Assembly (NCBI RefSeq): GCF_019802255.1
Contig: NZ_JAHYSS010000005.1
Coordinates: forward strand, 248,001 to 312,000
Length of the DNA stretch: 64,000 nucleotides
Source: Pedobacter polysacchareus
GTDB lineage: Bacteria > Bacteroidota > Bacteroidia > Sphingobacteriales > Sphingobacteriaceae
Reading direction: 5' to 3'
Shown: piece by piece, positions 9,401-17,346 of the stretch
How the letters are laid out: each line of letters starts with the position of its first letter
Numbering within the stretch: position 1 is the stretch's first letter
The notes under the pieces: generated by a model
Told to the model about the DNA's origin: nothing
Database searches by the model: none
The model's input: the letters and a program-made list of their open reading frames with translations, nothing else
Translations under genes and position numbers: made by a program

Positions 9401-9914
9401 TGGTGATGACGATCGTTTTGTGGCTGTTGACATGACGCCAAAGTTTTCCGGTGGTTTCGGGACTTCTTTTAGTTACGGTAATTTCAATATCAGTGCCTTT
9501 TTTGAATATAGACAGCAAATCGGTATTAATCCGGATTATAACAGCGGAAGTTTGTTAGGCAGTATGCACAACCAATCTGCTGATGTATTTGGTAACTATT
9601 GGAAGAAGCCGGGCGACCAGACCTTATATGCAAAACCAACCACATTAACCGGTGATGACAGTACCAACAACTTTTTTGCTTCTGATGGTCAATACCAGGA
9701 TGCTTCCTATCTGAGAATGAACAATATTTCCTTCGGGTACCAATTCGATAAGAGAATCTCTAAAAAACTGGGTGCAAAATCATTGAATGTATATGCCAAT
9801 GCACAAAATATTTTTGTACTGAGTAAAGGAAGGGGCTTGGATCCTTCTGTTCAAAACTTTGGAGCGCTTCCACCGGCAAAAGCAGTAGTATTTGGTATTT
9901 CCGCACAATTTTAA
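6468..9914 (+). CDS. SusC/RagA-family TonB-dependent transporter with STN domain
   Basis: A 1148-residue outer-membrane transporter. The first 43 residues precede a normal signal peptide that starts at Met44 (MKLITALLILSLTQVTAATFAQ), so translation may really begin at 6597 or the extension may be tolerated. An STN signalling domain covers about 70-138, a carboxypeptidase-regulatory-like domain 157-230 (LPGATVTIKG), then the plug from about 245 (IEVLKDGDATAIYGSRGANGVILITTKKG) and the barrel, ending in the aromatic FGISAQF. It imports a large ligand through the outer membrane using TonB energy, with SusD (9927) as its lid. The STN domain fits signalling to the FecR at 5103. The ligand is not evident. 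Confidence 0.94.
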   Translation: MYTNFTKYFCESSGYKDNFLESARPDQYPATGYRLWGINTILVMKLITALLILSLTQVTAATFAQKITMNKTNATIETVLEEIGRQSGYDVFVGVKTLNSAKSVSINVKNAAVEEVLRLCLEGQQLDFSIENKIIVIKQKQPSILDKVAAVFSGNEVFGIVLDNDNNLLPGATVTIKGSNRSTTTNGMGQFKLKDVPDGAILQISFMGYVTKEIKATENLLGVKLELSTSKLDEVQVMAYGKTNRRISTGNIVTISAKELEKQPVTNPLLALSGRVAGMIVTPTNGYASSPVKVEIRGRKAINPGFVSDPLYIIDGVPLSNIELGAGSDYNKGSAGVVQNGFSYTGGQSPLFNISTNDIESIEVLKDGDATAIYGSRGANGVILITTKKGRVGATTLSVNTSQGLSYVTQRYNMLNTEQYLQLRRDAFANDNIVPTVVNAPDLTLYDPNRYTDWQNKLWGNMGKKTNASLSLTGGDQVTQFLFSGNYGRTEEILSNGGNNQNASMALNLAHSAMEQKFRINANVLYTYSAVKTIGTPDAVTVAPNAPDIYAEDGSLNFKAWGRGTDGSYFPFGSLESGYFSNTNLMKMGVNLHYQLANNLSLATNLGYTFTYNTNRFYNPISSMDPLSSPTGAAFSGSTNNSNWIIEPQLNYNVNLFGGEFSVLLGASLQKDGTKTGGVYGLGYETDDFLENIALAPIKLIYDNIGYYKYAAIFGRLSYNLKDRYILNINGRRDGSSRFGPGKQFGNFGSIGAAWIISNENWLKDRLPAMISFIKLRGSYGLTGSDAVGDYKYLTQWASNMPGSIPLPGYNGVSPLVSLLAVNPDYRWQVAKKLEGALNLGFWEDRVNLQISRYRERIGNQLTEYPTPLFSGFKSVVANWPALLENKGWEFSADIEAIKTDKIKWNWSLNGARNTNILASYPGIELTPYVNLFKVGASLNSLYLLHYTGIDPQTGKYTFEDYNKDGVIGFDNTKQPGTGDDDRFVAVDMTPKFSGGFGTSFSYGNFNISAFFEYRQQIGINPDYNSGSLLGSMHNQSADVFGNYWKKPGDQTLYAKPTTLTGDDSTNNFFASDGQYQDASYLRMNNISFGYQFDKRISKKLGAKSLNVYANAQNIFVLSKGRGLDPSVQNFGALPPAKAVVFGISAQF

Positions 9915-9926
9915 TCTGATAATGAC

Positions 9927-11378
9927 ATGAAGATGAAAAGAAATCTAAAATTATATAGTGTAATCATGCTGACAGTGGCTTTGGCTTCCTGTAAAGAATG
10001 GGTCAGCATCCCGGAGCCAACAGGTTCTGTGACCACAAAAAAAGTGTTTTCCACGGATGCGCAGGCAAACTCTGCAATGGCTGGCGTGTATACCCGCATG
10101 ATCAACAAAGGCTATGAAGGAGCTACAGGAATTCAGGGTTTTGCGGCGGGGATGTCTACGATATTTGGAGGGATGTCTGGTAATGAGTTGATTACAATCT
10201 CTACAGGGGGGTCTTATTATGCTTATAATACCAATAACCTGTTTGCGAATGATGGCTCAGCAGCAATGATCTGGGTTACTGCTTATGATGCCATTTATGG
10301 TTGTAATGCCGTAATAGAAGGCATTGAAGCTTCAGTTTCTGACAAATTGCACGATAATGTCAGAAATAGACTGATTGGAGAAGCCAAATTTGTTCGAGCA
10401 TTTTCTTATTTCTACCTCCTTAATTTTTTTGGCGATGTGCCTATGGCGCTGACGATAGATTTCAATAAAACCGCTACCATGAAAAGGACACCAAAAGCGG
10501 AAGTCTACGCGCAGCTGATTCAAGACCTGCTGGAGGCTAAAACCCGGTTGCCGGATAATTTTTCTGGCACAGGCGGCCAAAGGATTTTGCCTACTAAATG
10601 GGCTGCAACGGCATTATTGGCCAGGGTCTATTTATATACAGGAGATTACTCAAATGCTGCAGCCCAGGCTACTGAATTGATCAGTCAATCTGCATTATTC
10701 AAACTGCCGGAAGATTTAAACAATGTTTTCTTAATCGATAGTGAGGAAGCCATCTGGCAATTGCAGCAAGGCGACCTTCCTGCAAATGGTAAAGCAACTC
10801 CTGAAGGATATACCCTGGTTGCCAACAAAGCAACCATTCTTAACGACCGCCCTTTTTTCCATATGACGGAGGAATTGAAAAATGATTTTGAAGCAAATGA
10901 TCAGCGAAAAATAGCCTGGACCTGGAATGAAACCGCTGGAGGTCAGGAAATTTACTACCCTTATAAATATAAAGTCGGCAGCTACAATGCACGTACTGGT
11001 AGTATGACCGAGTATTATATGGTCTTAAGATTGGCTGAGCAATACCTGATCCGTGCAGAAGCACAAGCACTTGCCAACATGCCTTTAGGCTCGGCGATTG
11101 CCGATCTGAATGTGATCCGTCATCGCGCCGGTCTGGATGATCTGCCTGCCGGACTTTCTAAAACAGCAGTCATCCAGGCCATTGAACATGAAAGAGAGAT
11201 CGAACTTTTTGCAGAATGGGGACATCGGTTTTTTGACCTCAAGCGAACAGGGCGCGCAGAAAATGTGCTCTCAGCATTGCCAATTAAGCAGCCCTGGAGA
11301 AGTGATCAGTTGATTTACCCCATCCCAAAAACAGAAATTATTGCCAACCAAAACCTGACGCAGAATCCAGGTTACTAA
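9927..11378 (+). CDS. SusD/RagB-family outer-membrane lipoprotein
   Basis: A 483-residue lipoprotein: the signal peptide ends in the lipobox ALASC with Cys22. It has the SusD pattern of an N-terminal region (TKKVFSTDAQANSAMAGVYTRM), TPR-like helices with AKFVRAFSYFYLLNFFGDVP, and a C-terminal RagB/SusD domain (YLIRAEAQALANM, IEHEREIELFAEWGHRFFDLKRTGRA) ending in NPGY. It binds the ligand at the cell surface and caps the SusC encoded 12 bases upstream. Confidence 0.93.
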   Translation: MKMKRNLKLYSVIMLTVALASCKEWVSIPEPTGSVTTKKVFSTDAQANSAMAGVYTRMINKGYEGATGIQGFAAGMSTIFGGMSGNELITISTGGSYYAYNTNNLFANDGSAAMIWVTAYDAIYGCNAVIEGIEASVSDKLHDNVRNRLIGEAKFVRAFSYFYLLNFFGDVPMALTIDFNKTATMKRTPKAEVYAQLIQDLLEAKTRLPDNFSGTGGQRILPTKWAATALLARVYLYTGDYSNAAAQATELISQSALFKLPEDLNNVFLIDSEEAIWQLQQGDLPANGKATPEGYTLVANKATILNDRPFFHMTEELKNDFEANDQRKIAWTWNETAGGQEIYYPYKYKVGSYNARTGSMTEYYMVLRLAEQYLIRAEAQALANMPLGSAIADLNVIRHRAGLDDLPAGLSKTAVIQAIEHEREIELFAEWGHRFFDLKRTGRAENVLSALPIKQPWRSDQLIYPIPKTEIIANQNLTQNPGY

Positions 11379-11393
11379 TTTTTAACATACAGC

Positions 11394-11468
11394 CGTCATC
11401 TCTGGTAAAATAGGGGGAATACCTGCAGTAAAACTGCGGAGCGGGAACCCCTTTGTCTGAAGATGACG
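11394..11468 (+). ncRNA. Nested stem structure in the susD / ABC-transporter spacer
   Basis: Three nested stems can be read: CGTCATCT (11394-11401) with AGATGACG (11461-11468); AGGGG (11412-11416) with CCCCT (11448-11452); and CTGCAG (11423-11428) with CTGCGG (11434-11439, one G-T pair) around a TAAAA loop. No T tract follows. It may be a processing or attenuation element setting the ratio of susCD to transporter mRNA, or a ligand-sensing leader. I could not match it to a known riboswitch class. Confidence 0.4.
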
Positions 11469-11508
11469 ACTGAACCAAAACAATAACTTATCAAACTCAA
11501 TAAAAACT

Positions 11509-12432
11509 ATGGAACCAATCGTTCGTATCAGCGGGCTTTCGCACCGTTATAGTACCAGCTGGGCTATACGTGACATCAATTTCGAAATTCCAAAAAGTGG
11601 GATTGTTGGCCTTCTGGGCTCCAATGGTGCCGGTAAATCTACTACCATGAATATCCTTTGCGGGGTACTCACACCGACCACAGGAAAGGTGATGATCAAT
11701 GGCATTGACCTGAGTAAGCAGCCGGAATTGGCCAAGCAGGAAATCGGCTTTTTGCCGCAAACTCCTCCATTGTATATGGACCTGACGGTGGATGAATACC
11801 TGAGGCATGCAGCGATTTTACGTTCAATAGAAGATAAACAATTAAAATCAGCACTGGAGGAAGTCAAGGAACGCTGCGGTTTAACCCACATCAGCAAAAG
11901 ACTGATCAAGAATCTATCTGGAGGTTATAAACAGCGGGTGGGCATCGCTCAGGCCATTGTCCATCAACCAAAATTAGTAGTATTTGATGAGCCTACAAAT
12001 GGCCTGGATCCGAACCAGATTCTGGAAGTACGCGGACTGATTAAAGACATTGCCACAGAACGTGCGGTTATTCTCTCTACACACATCCTAACCGAAGTTC
12101 AGTACCTCTGCAAAGATATTGTCATGATTGAAAGCGGAAGGATTGTATTTGCGGATACGATGGAAGCTTTTGACAATTATATTGCCCCGCACAGCATGCT
12201 GCTGACCTTGGAAAATGCACCGGCAGAAGCTGCATTGATGGCTATAGAAGGGGTGATCAGGATAGAATTCCTCACGGAAAAACAATTACGGATCTATTTC
12301 AATGGCGACCGCAGTATTTCTGAAGCTGTGGTGCTGGAAAGTGCAAAACAGGGATGGCGCTTACGGGAGCTCAATATGGAGAAAAACTCTTTAGATGAAA
12401 CTTTTGCCCAACTGTCTAAAATCTCTAAATAG
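11509..12432 (+). CDS. ABC transporter ATP-binding protein (GldA/NosF-like)
   Basis: A 307-residue ATPase of the ABC-2 export group. Walker A is GSNGAGKST at 37-45, Q-loop FLPQTPP, signature LSGGYKQRVGIAQA near 137-150, Walker B VVFDEPTNGLDP, and switch His in ILSTHIL. The C-terminal 80 residues form the accessory region typical of GldA, CcmA and NosF relatives. It is the only ATPase in the operon and must serve one or both of the Gldg-type permeases at 12436 and 20136. The first of these starts 3 bases after its stop codon. Confidence 0.93.
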   Translation: MEPIVRISGLSHRYSTSWAIRDINFEIPKSGIVGLLGSNGAGKSTTMNILCGVLTPTTGKVMINGIDLSKQPELAKQEIGFLPQTPPLYMDLTVDEYLRHAAILRSIEDKQLKSALEEVKERCGLTHISKRLIKNLSGGYKQRVGIAQAIVHQPKLVVFDEPTNGLDPNQILEVRGLIKDIATERAVILSTHILTEVQYLCKDIVMIESGRIVFADTMEAFDNYIAPHSMLLTLENAPAEAALMAIEGVIRIEFLTEKQLRIYFNGDRSISEAVVLESAKQGWRLRELNMEKNSLDETFAQLSKISK

Positions 12433-12435
12433 CTT

Positions 12436-14706
12436 ATGAAAAAAATTATACAGATAGCCAGGCTAGAACTCAGTCTGCTATTTTATTCCCCGATTGCATG
12501 GTTGCTGATCCTGGTTTTATTTCTGCAGATGGCACTCGCATTTTTGTCGTCCATCTCCGAAATACAGTATCTCCAGGAATTTATTCCTATTACAGGGATA
12601 TCAGAAAGACTATTCACCATCATGATTGGGACGGACACGATTCCTGTAGGTATATTCCTTACGATGCTGGGCAGTTTATACCTGTATACGCCGCTCATTA
12701 CAATGGGGATCATCAGCCGGGAAATGAATACAGGAACAATCAAACTGCTGTATTCTTCACCAGTAAAACTTAGTCAGGTGGTGTATGGAAAATTCCTGGC
12801 AATGTTGGGTTATAACCTGATAGTGATGGTGCTCATGAGTCTTTTTGTAGTTGCTGGTGCTTCCGCTGTGCAGCATTTTGATTATTCCCATATTCTGGTA
12901 GCGATGCTGGCTTCCTTCCTGTTAATGAACGCCTATTCGGCTATCGGCATCTTTATGTCGAGCTTAACTACTTATCAGGTGATTGCGGCGATTGGCACTT
13001 TTGCCGTACTGGCCTTTATGAATTATATCGGAAAATTCGGACAGGGGATAGATTTCGTTCGTGACCTGACCTATAGCCTTTCCATGCCAAGTCGCGCAGA
13101 GCGAATGGTAGGCGGTTTATTGACCAGCAGGGATGTAATTTATTACCTGGTGATCTGCGGTATTTTTCTAGGATTTACCATTGCCAAACTAGAACTGGCC
13201 AGGAATTCAAAGTCTCTCGCAAAGCAGGTCTCACGATATGCCCTTATTTTAATCGTTGGTTTAACAGTCGCTTATATCAGCTCCCGACAACCATTGATTG
13301 CTTACTACGATGCTACGGCAACCCAATCCAATACGCTGGTAAAGGCTACTCAGGAAATCCTGAAACAAATGGGTGATGAACCTATTGAAATGACAGAATA
13401 CATCAACGTAATGGACGATAGCTATAACTATGGCGCTCCTCAAAATCGCATTTCAAGTATTGCGCGCTGGGAGCCTTATCTGCGGTTTAAATCCAATATT
13501 AAGTTAAACTGGGTTTACTATAACAGCAGTTTCGACCTTCAGGCTTTTACCGAAAGGGCAAAGTATTTGGAAGTAGATACCGCAGACTTTCTGACACCAG
13601 AAGCTATCCGTAAACAGGTAGACCTCAGCGGAGAAGATGGCCGTTTGGTGATACAGTTGAAATACAAAGGCAAAACCACTTTTTTACGGACCTTTTTTGA
13701 TGCTGGATTCTGGGCCAAAGAAGCAGAAACTGCAGCCGCATTAAAACGACTGCTGGTGACTCCGCCGAAAATTGTTTTTGTGACGGATGGCTATCAGCGT
13801 AGTGTTGCCAAGATTGGTGATCGCGACTACCAGCAGTTTTTTAATATCAAAGCTTCCAGGCCCGCTTTGATCAATCATGGTTTTGATATCGACAGCCTCT
13901 CGATAGAAAATGCAGAGATACCGGCTGGCATTGCCACGTTGGTGATCGCTGATCCGAAAGTCAAGTTCAGCCCGAATGCATTGGCAAAGCTTCAAAAATA
14001 TATTACAGCGGGTGGAAACCTGTTGGTGGCCGGAGAACCAGGGAAACAAGAGGTGATCAACCCAGTTCTCAGTATGCTGGGACTCAAAATGAGCAACGGG
14101 ACACTCGTTCAGCGCAGCAGAGATTACTCTTATGGTCTGGTGACGCCAACTTTAGGGGCAGCGTCCCTGGTGATGAGCCCTGGATTAAAGAAGCAGTACG
14201 AGGATAAAAAGGTAGTCGCTATGCCAGGCGTAGCCGCATTAAAAATAGAGGACAAGGGCATCTTTAATGCCCAGCCTGTATTGATAACCGATGATAAAAA
14301 GAGCTGGATCAAAGCCGGAACTTTTGTGCTGGACTCAGCTGCCCTGGCATTTGAGGCGAAGAATGGTGACCAGAAAGGTACTTTCCCGACAGCGATGATG
14401 CTGACCAGAAAGCTGAACCAAAAGGAACAGCGGATTATGGTATCCGGAGATGCCGATTTCATGAGCAATAACGAAATGAATAGGGGAAATCTGGCCACTG
14501 TGAACAATGCTTTTGTACTCCATCTTTTTAAGTGGTTTGCTAATGATCAATTTCCAGTAGATATGACCAAAATTGAGTCTAAAGACAATAAACTAGAGCT
14601 GAACGAGGCTGGGTTGAGAACGATACAGATCATGTATTATGGGCTGATTCCGGGTGCCATATTCATCCTGGGAATGATTTTACTTAGCCGAAGAAAACGT
14701 AAATAA
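12436..14706 (+). CDS. Gldg-family ABC transporter permease (copy 1)
   Basis: A 756-residue membrane protein combining a GldF-like ABC-2 permease (residues 1 to about 290, roughly six to seven membrane segments, beginning RLELSLLFYSPIAWLLI) with a GldG-like periplasmic domain (about 295-720, the ABC_transp_aux type with IVFVTDGYQRS and LVIADPKVKFSPNALAKLQKYI) and a closing membrane helix before RRKRK. In gliding bacteria GldA, GldF and GldG form an ABC complex; here F and G are one chain, as is usual for these relatives in non-gliding Bacteroidota. It pairs with the ATPase at 11509. Copy 2 at 20136 has an identical first 24 residues. The substrate is unknown. Confidence 0.88.
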   Translation: MKKIIQIARLELSLLFYSPIAWLLILVLFLQMALAFLSSISEIQYLQEFIPITGISERLFTIMIGTDTIPVGIFLTMLGSLYLYTPLITMGIISREMNTGTIKLLYSSPVKLSQVVYGKFLAMLGYNLIVMVLMSLFVVAGASAVQHFDYSHILVAMLASFLLMNAYSAIGIFMSSLTTYQVIAAIGTFAVLAFMNYIGKFGQGIDFVRDLTYSLSMPSRAERMVGGLLTSRDVIYYLVICGIFLGFTIAKLELARNSKSLAKQVSRYALILIVGLTVAYISSRQPLIAYYDATATQSNTLVKATQEILKQMGDEPIEMTEYINVMDDSYNYGAPQNRISSIARWEPYLRFKSNIKLNWVYYNSSFDLQAFTERAKYLEVDTADFLTPEAIRKQVDLSGEDGRLVIQLKYKGKTTFLRTFFDAGFWAKEAETAAALKRLLVTPPKIVFVTDGYQRSVAKIGDRDYQQFFNIKASRPALINHGFDIDSLSIENAEIPAGIATLVIADPKVKFSPNALAKLQKYITAGGNLLVAGEPGKQEVINPVLSMLGLKMSNGTLVQRSRDYSYGLVTPTLGAASLVMSPGLKKQYEDKKVVAMPGVAALKIEDKGIFNAQPVLITDDKKSWIKAGTFVLDSAALAFEAKNGDQKGTFPTAMMLTRKLNQKEQRIMVSGDADFMSNNEMNRGNLATVNNAFVLHLFKWFANDQFPVDMTKIESKDNKLELNEAGLRTIQIMYYGLIPGAIFILGMILLSRRKRK

Positions 14707-14708
14707 TT

Positions 14709-17345
14709 ATGAGCTTTATAACCGATAAACAAACGATCGATGATCTGAATATCTTCGCCAAATCGGGGAGCGATTCGATCTATCATATTTTTAATAAAAC
14801 CTATACGCAGGGTGCTGCTGCCCTGCTGGAGGAGCTGTTCAGGAATCCACTTTCTGATGAAAAACTGATCAATGAACGTGTAGCTATACTGCGGTATTTC
14901 CAGGGAAGTAAACTGGCTTTTCCTTTACAGGGGAATCGTTTTGAGGAGGCAGAAAGGTACCTTGCCAATACCGAGCCGCGAAGCCGACTGTCTAACCAGG
15001 GTTTTAGCATGGCTGATTTCCAGGCTGCGGCACAAAGTGTGACGGCATTAGTGGAGATCTTGCAGGGGCTGAAAGCATTTATGCAGGACCTTCAGCCTAA
15101 AGTAGCCCAAAATCCTTACGGAGCAGAAGTAGAGAAGGTTTTGGAGCTCCTCAATTCAAGAGCGCTGGAACTCGTTTTCAGCGACCATGGAAAAGGCAAA
15201 ATCTCCTCAGGGAAAATCGTAGAGTACGACAATATTTTAAGGTTCCAGCAGCGTGACCTGCTGGAAAAAATACTCCAGCATATTTATCACCTGGATGTGT
15301 ATTGTTCTATCGCAAAGGTGGCAGAAGAACGTGGGTACCATTTTGCAACCGCCTTAAAGCGGGATGCCAATCGCTTAGAACTACAGGGGCTATACCATCC
15401 TTTGCTGCACAAGCCGGTGGCGAATTCCTTAACGATGACACCGGATAGTAACATTGTTTTCCTAACCGGGGCCAATATGGGGGGGAAATCCACCTTCATG
15501 AAGTCACTGAGTATTGCCATGTATCTGGCGCACCTGGGTTTCCCCATTGCGGCAAAAAGCATGGAGTTCTCTGTTTGCGATGGGATGTATACCACCATCA
15601 ATTTACCAGATAACCTGGCCATGGGCGCCAGCCATTTCTATGCAGAAGTGCTCCGGGTAAAGAAGGTAGCAGTAGCCCTTGGTGAGGGAAAAAACCTGTT
15701 TGTCGTATTTGATGAACTTTTCCGGGGAACCAATGTGAAGGATGCTTACGAAGGAACGATTTCCATCATGGAAGCTTTTGCCAGTAAACCACATTCGCTG
15801 TTTGTGATTTCCACGCATATCATGGAAGCGGGGAAAGTATTACAGCAGAAATGCAGCAATATGATTTTCCGTTACCTGCCTACGCGTATGGAAAATGGCA
15901 AACCTGTGTATACCTATACACTAAAGGAAGGGATTACCGACGACCGCCATGGGATGATCATCATTAATAATGAAGCCATTTTAGAACTGATCAGCCATGA
16001 AAAACAAAGCAGGAGAACACAAAGCAATTTTAATGCAGATAAACAAACGGCAGATGACTTAAACCTTCAGGGGAAATTCAAACAGCAATCTATTTACAGC
16101 TTATTTAACCACCTGCAAACCAGAGGTGGCGAAAAGGAACTGGAAGGTATGTTTGCGCGGCCATTAACTACTCCGGAGCAGATCAATAAAAGAAGTTCGG
16201 TTTTTGCATTTTTTCAGCAGCATCGGGTGATCTTTCCTGTGATCCGTTCACAGGTAGAATCTATGGAAGATTACTTGTCGGGCGGTGCAGGAGCAGCTTT
16301 ACCAGCGGTAGCCTGGAGCATCTTTGCTAAAAAAATCAAACAAGTCCTTTTTCATGATGCCGAATTGCTGCAATTACAGGCAGGGCAGTCGGTCACTATT
16401 GAAGTGCTGCAGTCTTTCCGCGATTTCTTTAAGGAATTGGCGGAGAAAGGGAATGTGGCCGTTTACCAAAAAGAACTGGATAATGCAGCGCAGATTTTTA
16501 AGGACAAGAGGCTGGAGGATATTTTAAATGCGCCAGATGAACAGCTTTCTTTAAAGCAGCTGATCCGCAATGACTATGTGATTCGCCATTCGATGATGGC
16601 GCAGATGGAAATCCTGTTGAAATTAATTTATGAACTGGATGTGTTTGTGGGTGTAGCTGCGGTTGCAGCTGAACAAGGTTTCGTGTATGCGGAAGCTTTG
16701 CCAGCTGAACAGATGGTCCTGGATATGGAAGGTTTCCGTCACCCGGGATTAAAAAATGGAATCAGCAACAGCCTGCATTTAACTGCTGATCGCAATGTGT
16801 TGTTCTTAACCGGTGCTAACATGGCCGGCAAATCCACCTTCATGAAATCTATGGGGATTGCGGTTTACCTCGCGCACATGGGTTTTCCTGTAGCGGTAAA
16901 AAGAATGAGGTTCTCTGTAAAGGATGGGCTGTTCTCTTCTATCAATGTTTCCGATAATCTGGACATGGGTTATAGCCATTTTTATGCAGAAGTATTGCGC
17001 ACCAAAACGGTCGCACAGGCGGTCAACGAATCACTCAATTTATATGTGCTGTTTGATGAGCTTTTTAAAGGAACCAATGTAAAAGATGCTTATGATGCTA
17101 CGCTGGCAGTGACGCAGGCTTTTGCGGAAAACAGGAACAGTTTCTTTGTGATCTCTACACACATCATTGAAGTAGGGGAAGCCTTAGGTAAAGCCTGTCA
17201 GAATGTGCAGTTCTCCTTCTTACCAACGGTGATGAAAAATGGTGTACCTACTTATCCATACACCCTGGCAGCTGGAATTACCAGCGACAGACAGGGAATG
17301 ATCATCATTGAAAATGAAAAAATTGTTGACCTCATCCGTAATTAA
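14709..17345 (+). CDS. Tandem MutS-like ATPase (two fused MutS C-terminal halves)
   Basis: An 878-residue protein made of two homologous halves of about 440 residues. Half 1 begins TDKQTIDDLNIFAKSGSDSI and half 2, from about residue 440, begins ADKQTADDLNLQGKFKQQSI. Each half has a helical lever/clamp-like region and then a MutS ATPase domain: Walker A GANMGGKST at 254-262 and GANMAGKST at 702-710, Walker B VVFDELFRGTN and VLFDELFKGTN, and a following ISTHI. The mismatch-reading N-terminal domains of real MutS are absent. MutS ATPases work as dimers, so one chain may be a self-contained pseudo-dimer. It starts 2 bases after permease copy 1, inside an export-type operon, so a role in DNA repair is doubtful. 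Confidence 0.88.
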   Translation: MSFITDKQTIDDLNIFAKSGSDSIYHIFNKTYTQGAAALLEELFRNPLSDEKLINERVAILRYFQGSKLAFPLQGNRFEEAERYLANTEPRSRLSNQGFSMADFQAAAQSVTALVEILQGLKAFMQDLQPKVAQNPYGAEVEKVLELLNSRALELVFSDHGKGKISSGKIVEYDNILRFQQRDLLEKILQHIYHLDVYCSIAKVAEERGYHFATALKRDANRLELQGLYHPLLHKPVANSLTMTPDSNIVFLTGANMGGKSTFMKSLSIAMYLAHLGFPIAAKSMEFSVCDGMYTTINLPDNLAMGASHFYAEVLRVKKVAVALGEGKNLFVVFDELFRGTNVKDAYEGTISIMEAFASKPHSLFVISTHIMEAGKVLQQKCSNMIFRYLPTRMENGKPVYTYTLKEGITDDRHGMIIINNEAILELISHEKQSRRTQSNFNADKQTADDLNLQGKFKQQSIYSLFNHLQTRGGEKELEGMFARPLTTPEQINKRSSVFAFFQQHRVIFPVIRSQVESMEDYLSGGAGAALPAVAWSIFAKKIKQVLFHDAELLQLQAGQSVTIEVLQSFRDFFKELAEKGNVAVYQKELDNAAQIFKDKRLEDILNAPDEQLSLKQLIRNDYVIRHSMMAQMEILLKLIYELDVFVGVAAVAAEQGFVYAEALPAEQMVLDMEGFRHPGLKNGISNSLHLTADRNVLFLTGANMAGKSTFMKSMGIAVYLAHMGFPVAVKRMRFSVKDGLFSSINVSDNLDMGYSHFYAEVLRTKTVAQAVNESLNLYVLFDELFKGTNVKDAYDATLAVTQAFAENRNSFFVISTHIIEVGEALGKACQNVQFSFLPTVMKNGVPTYPYTLAAGITSDRQGMIIIENEKIVDLIRN

Positions 17346-17346
17346 T

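Noticed and set aside
12498..12773. 91-codon plus-strand ORF inside permease copy 1
   Set aside because: It is in another frame of a long, well-supported membrane protein and has no homologous look.
17308..17346. Upstream ATG for the M16 peptidase overlapping the MutS-like gene
   Set aside because: It would put 13 charged residues before the lipoprotein signal; the ATG at 17347 gives a normal signal and tight spacing.
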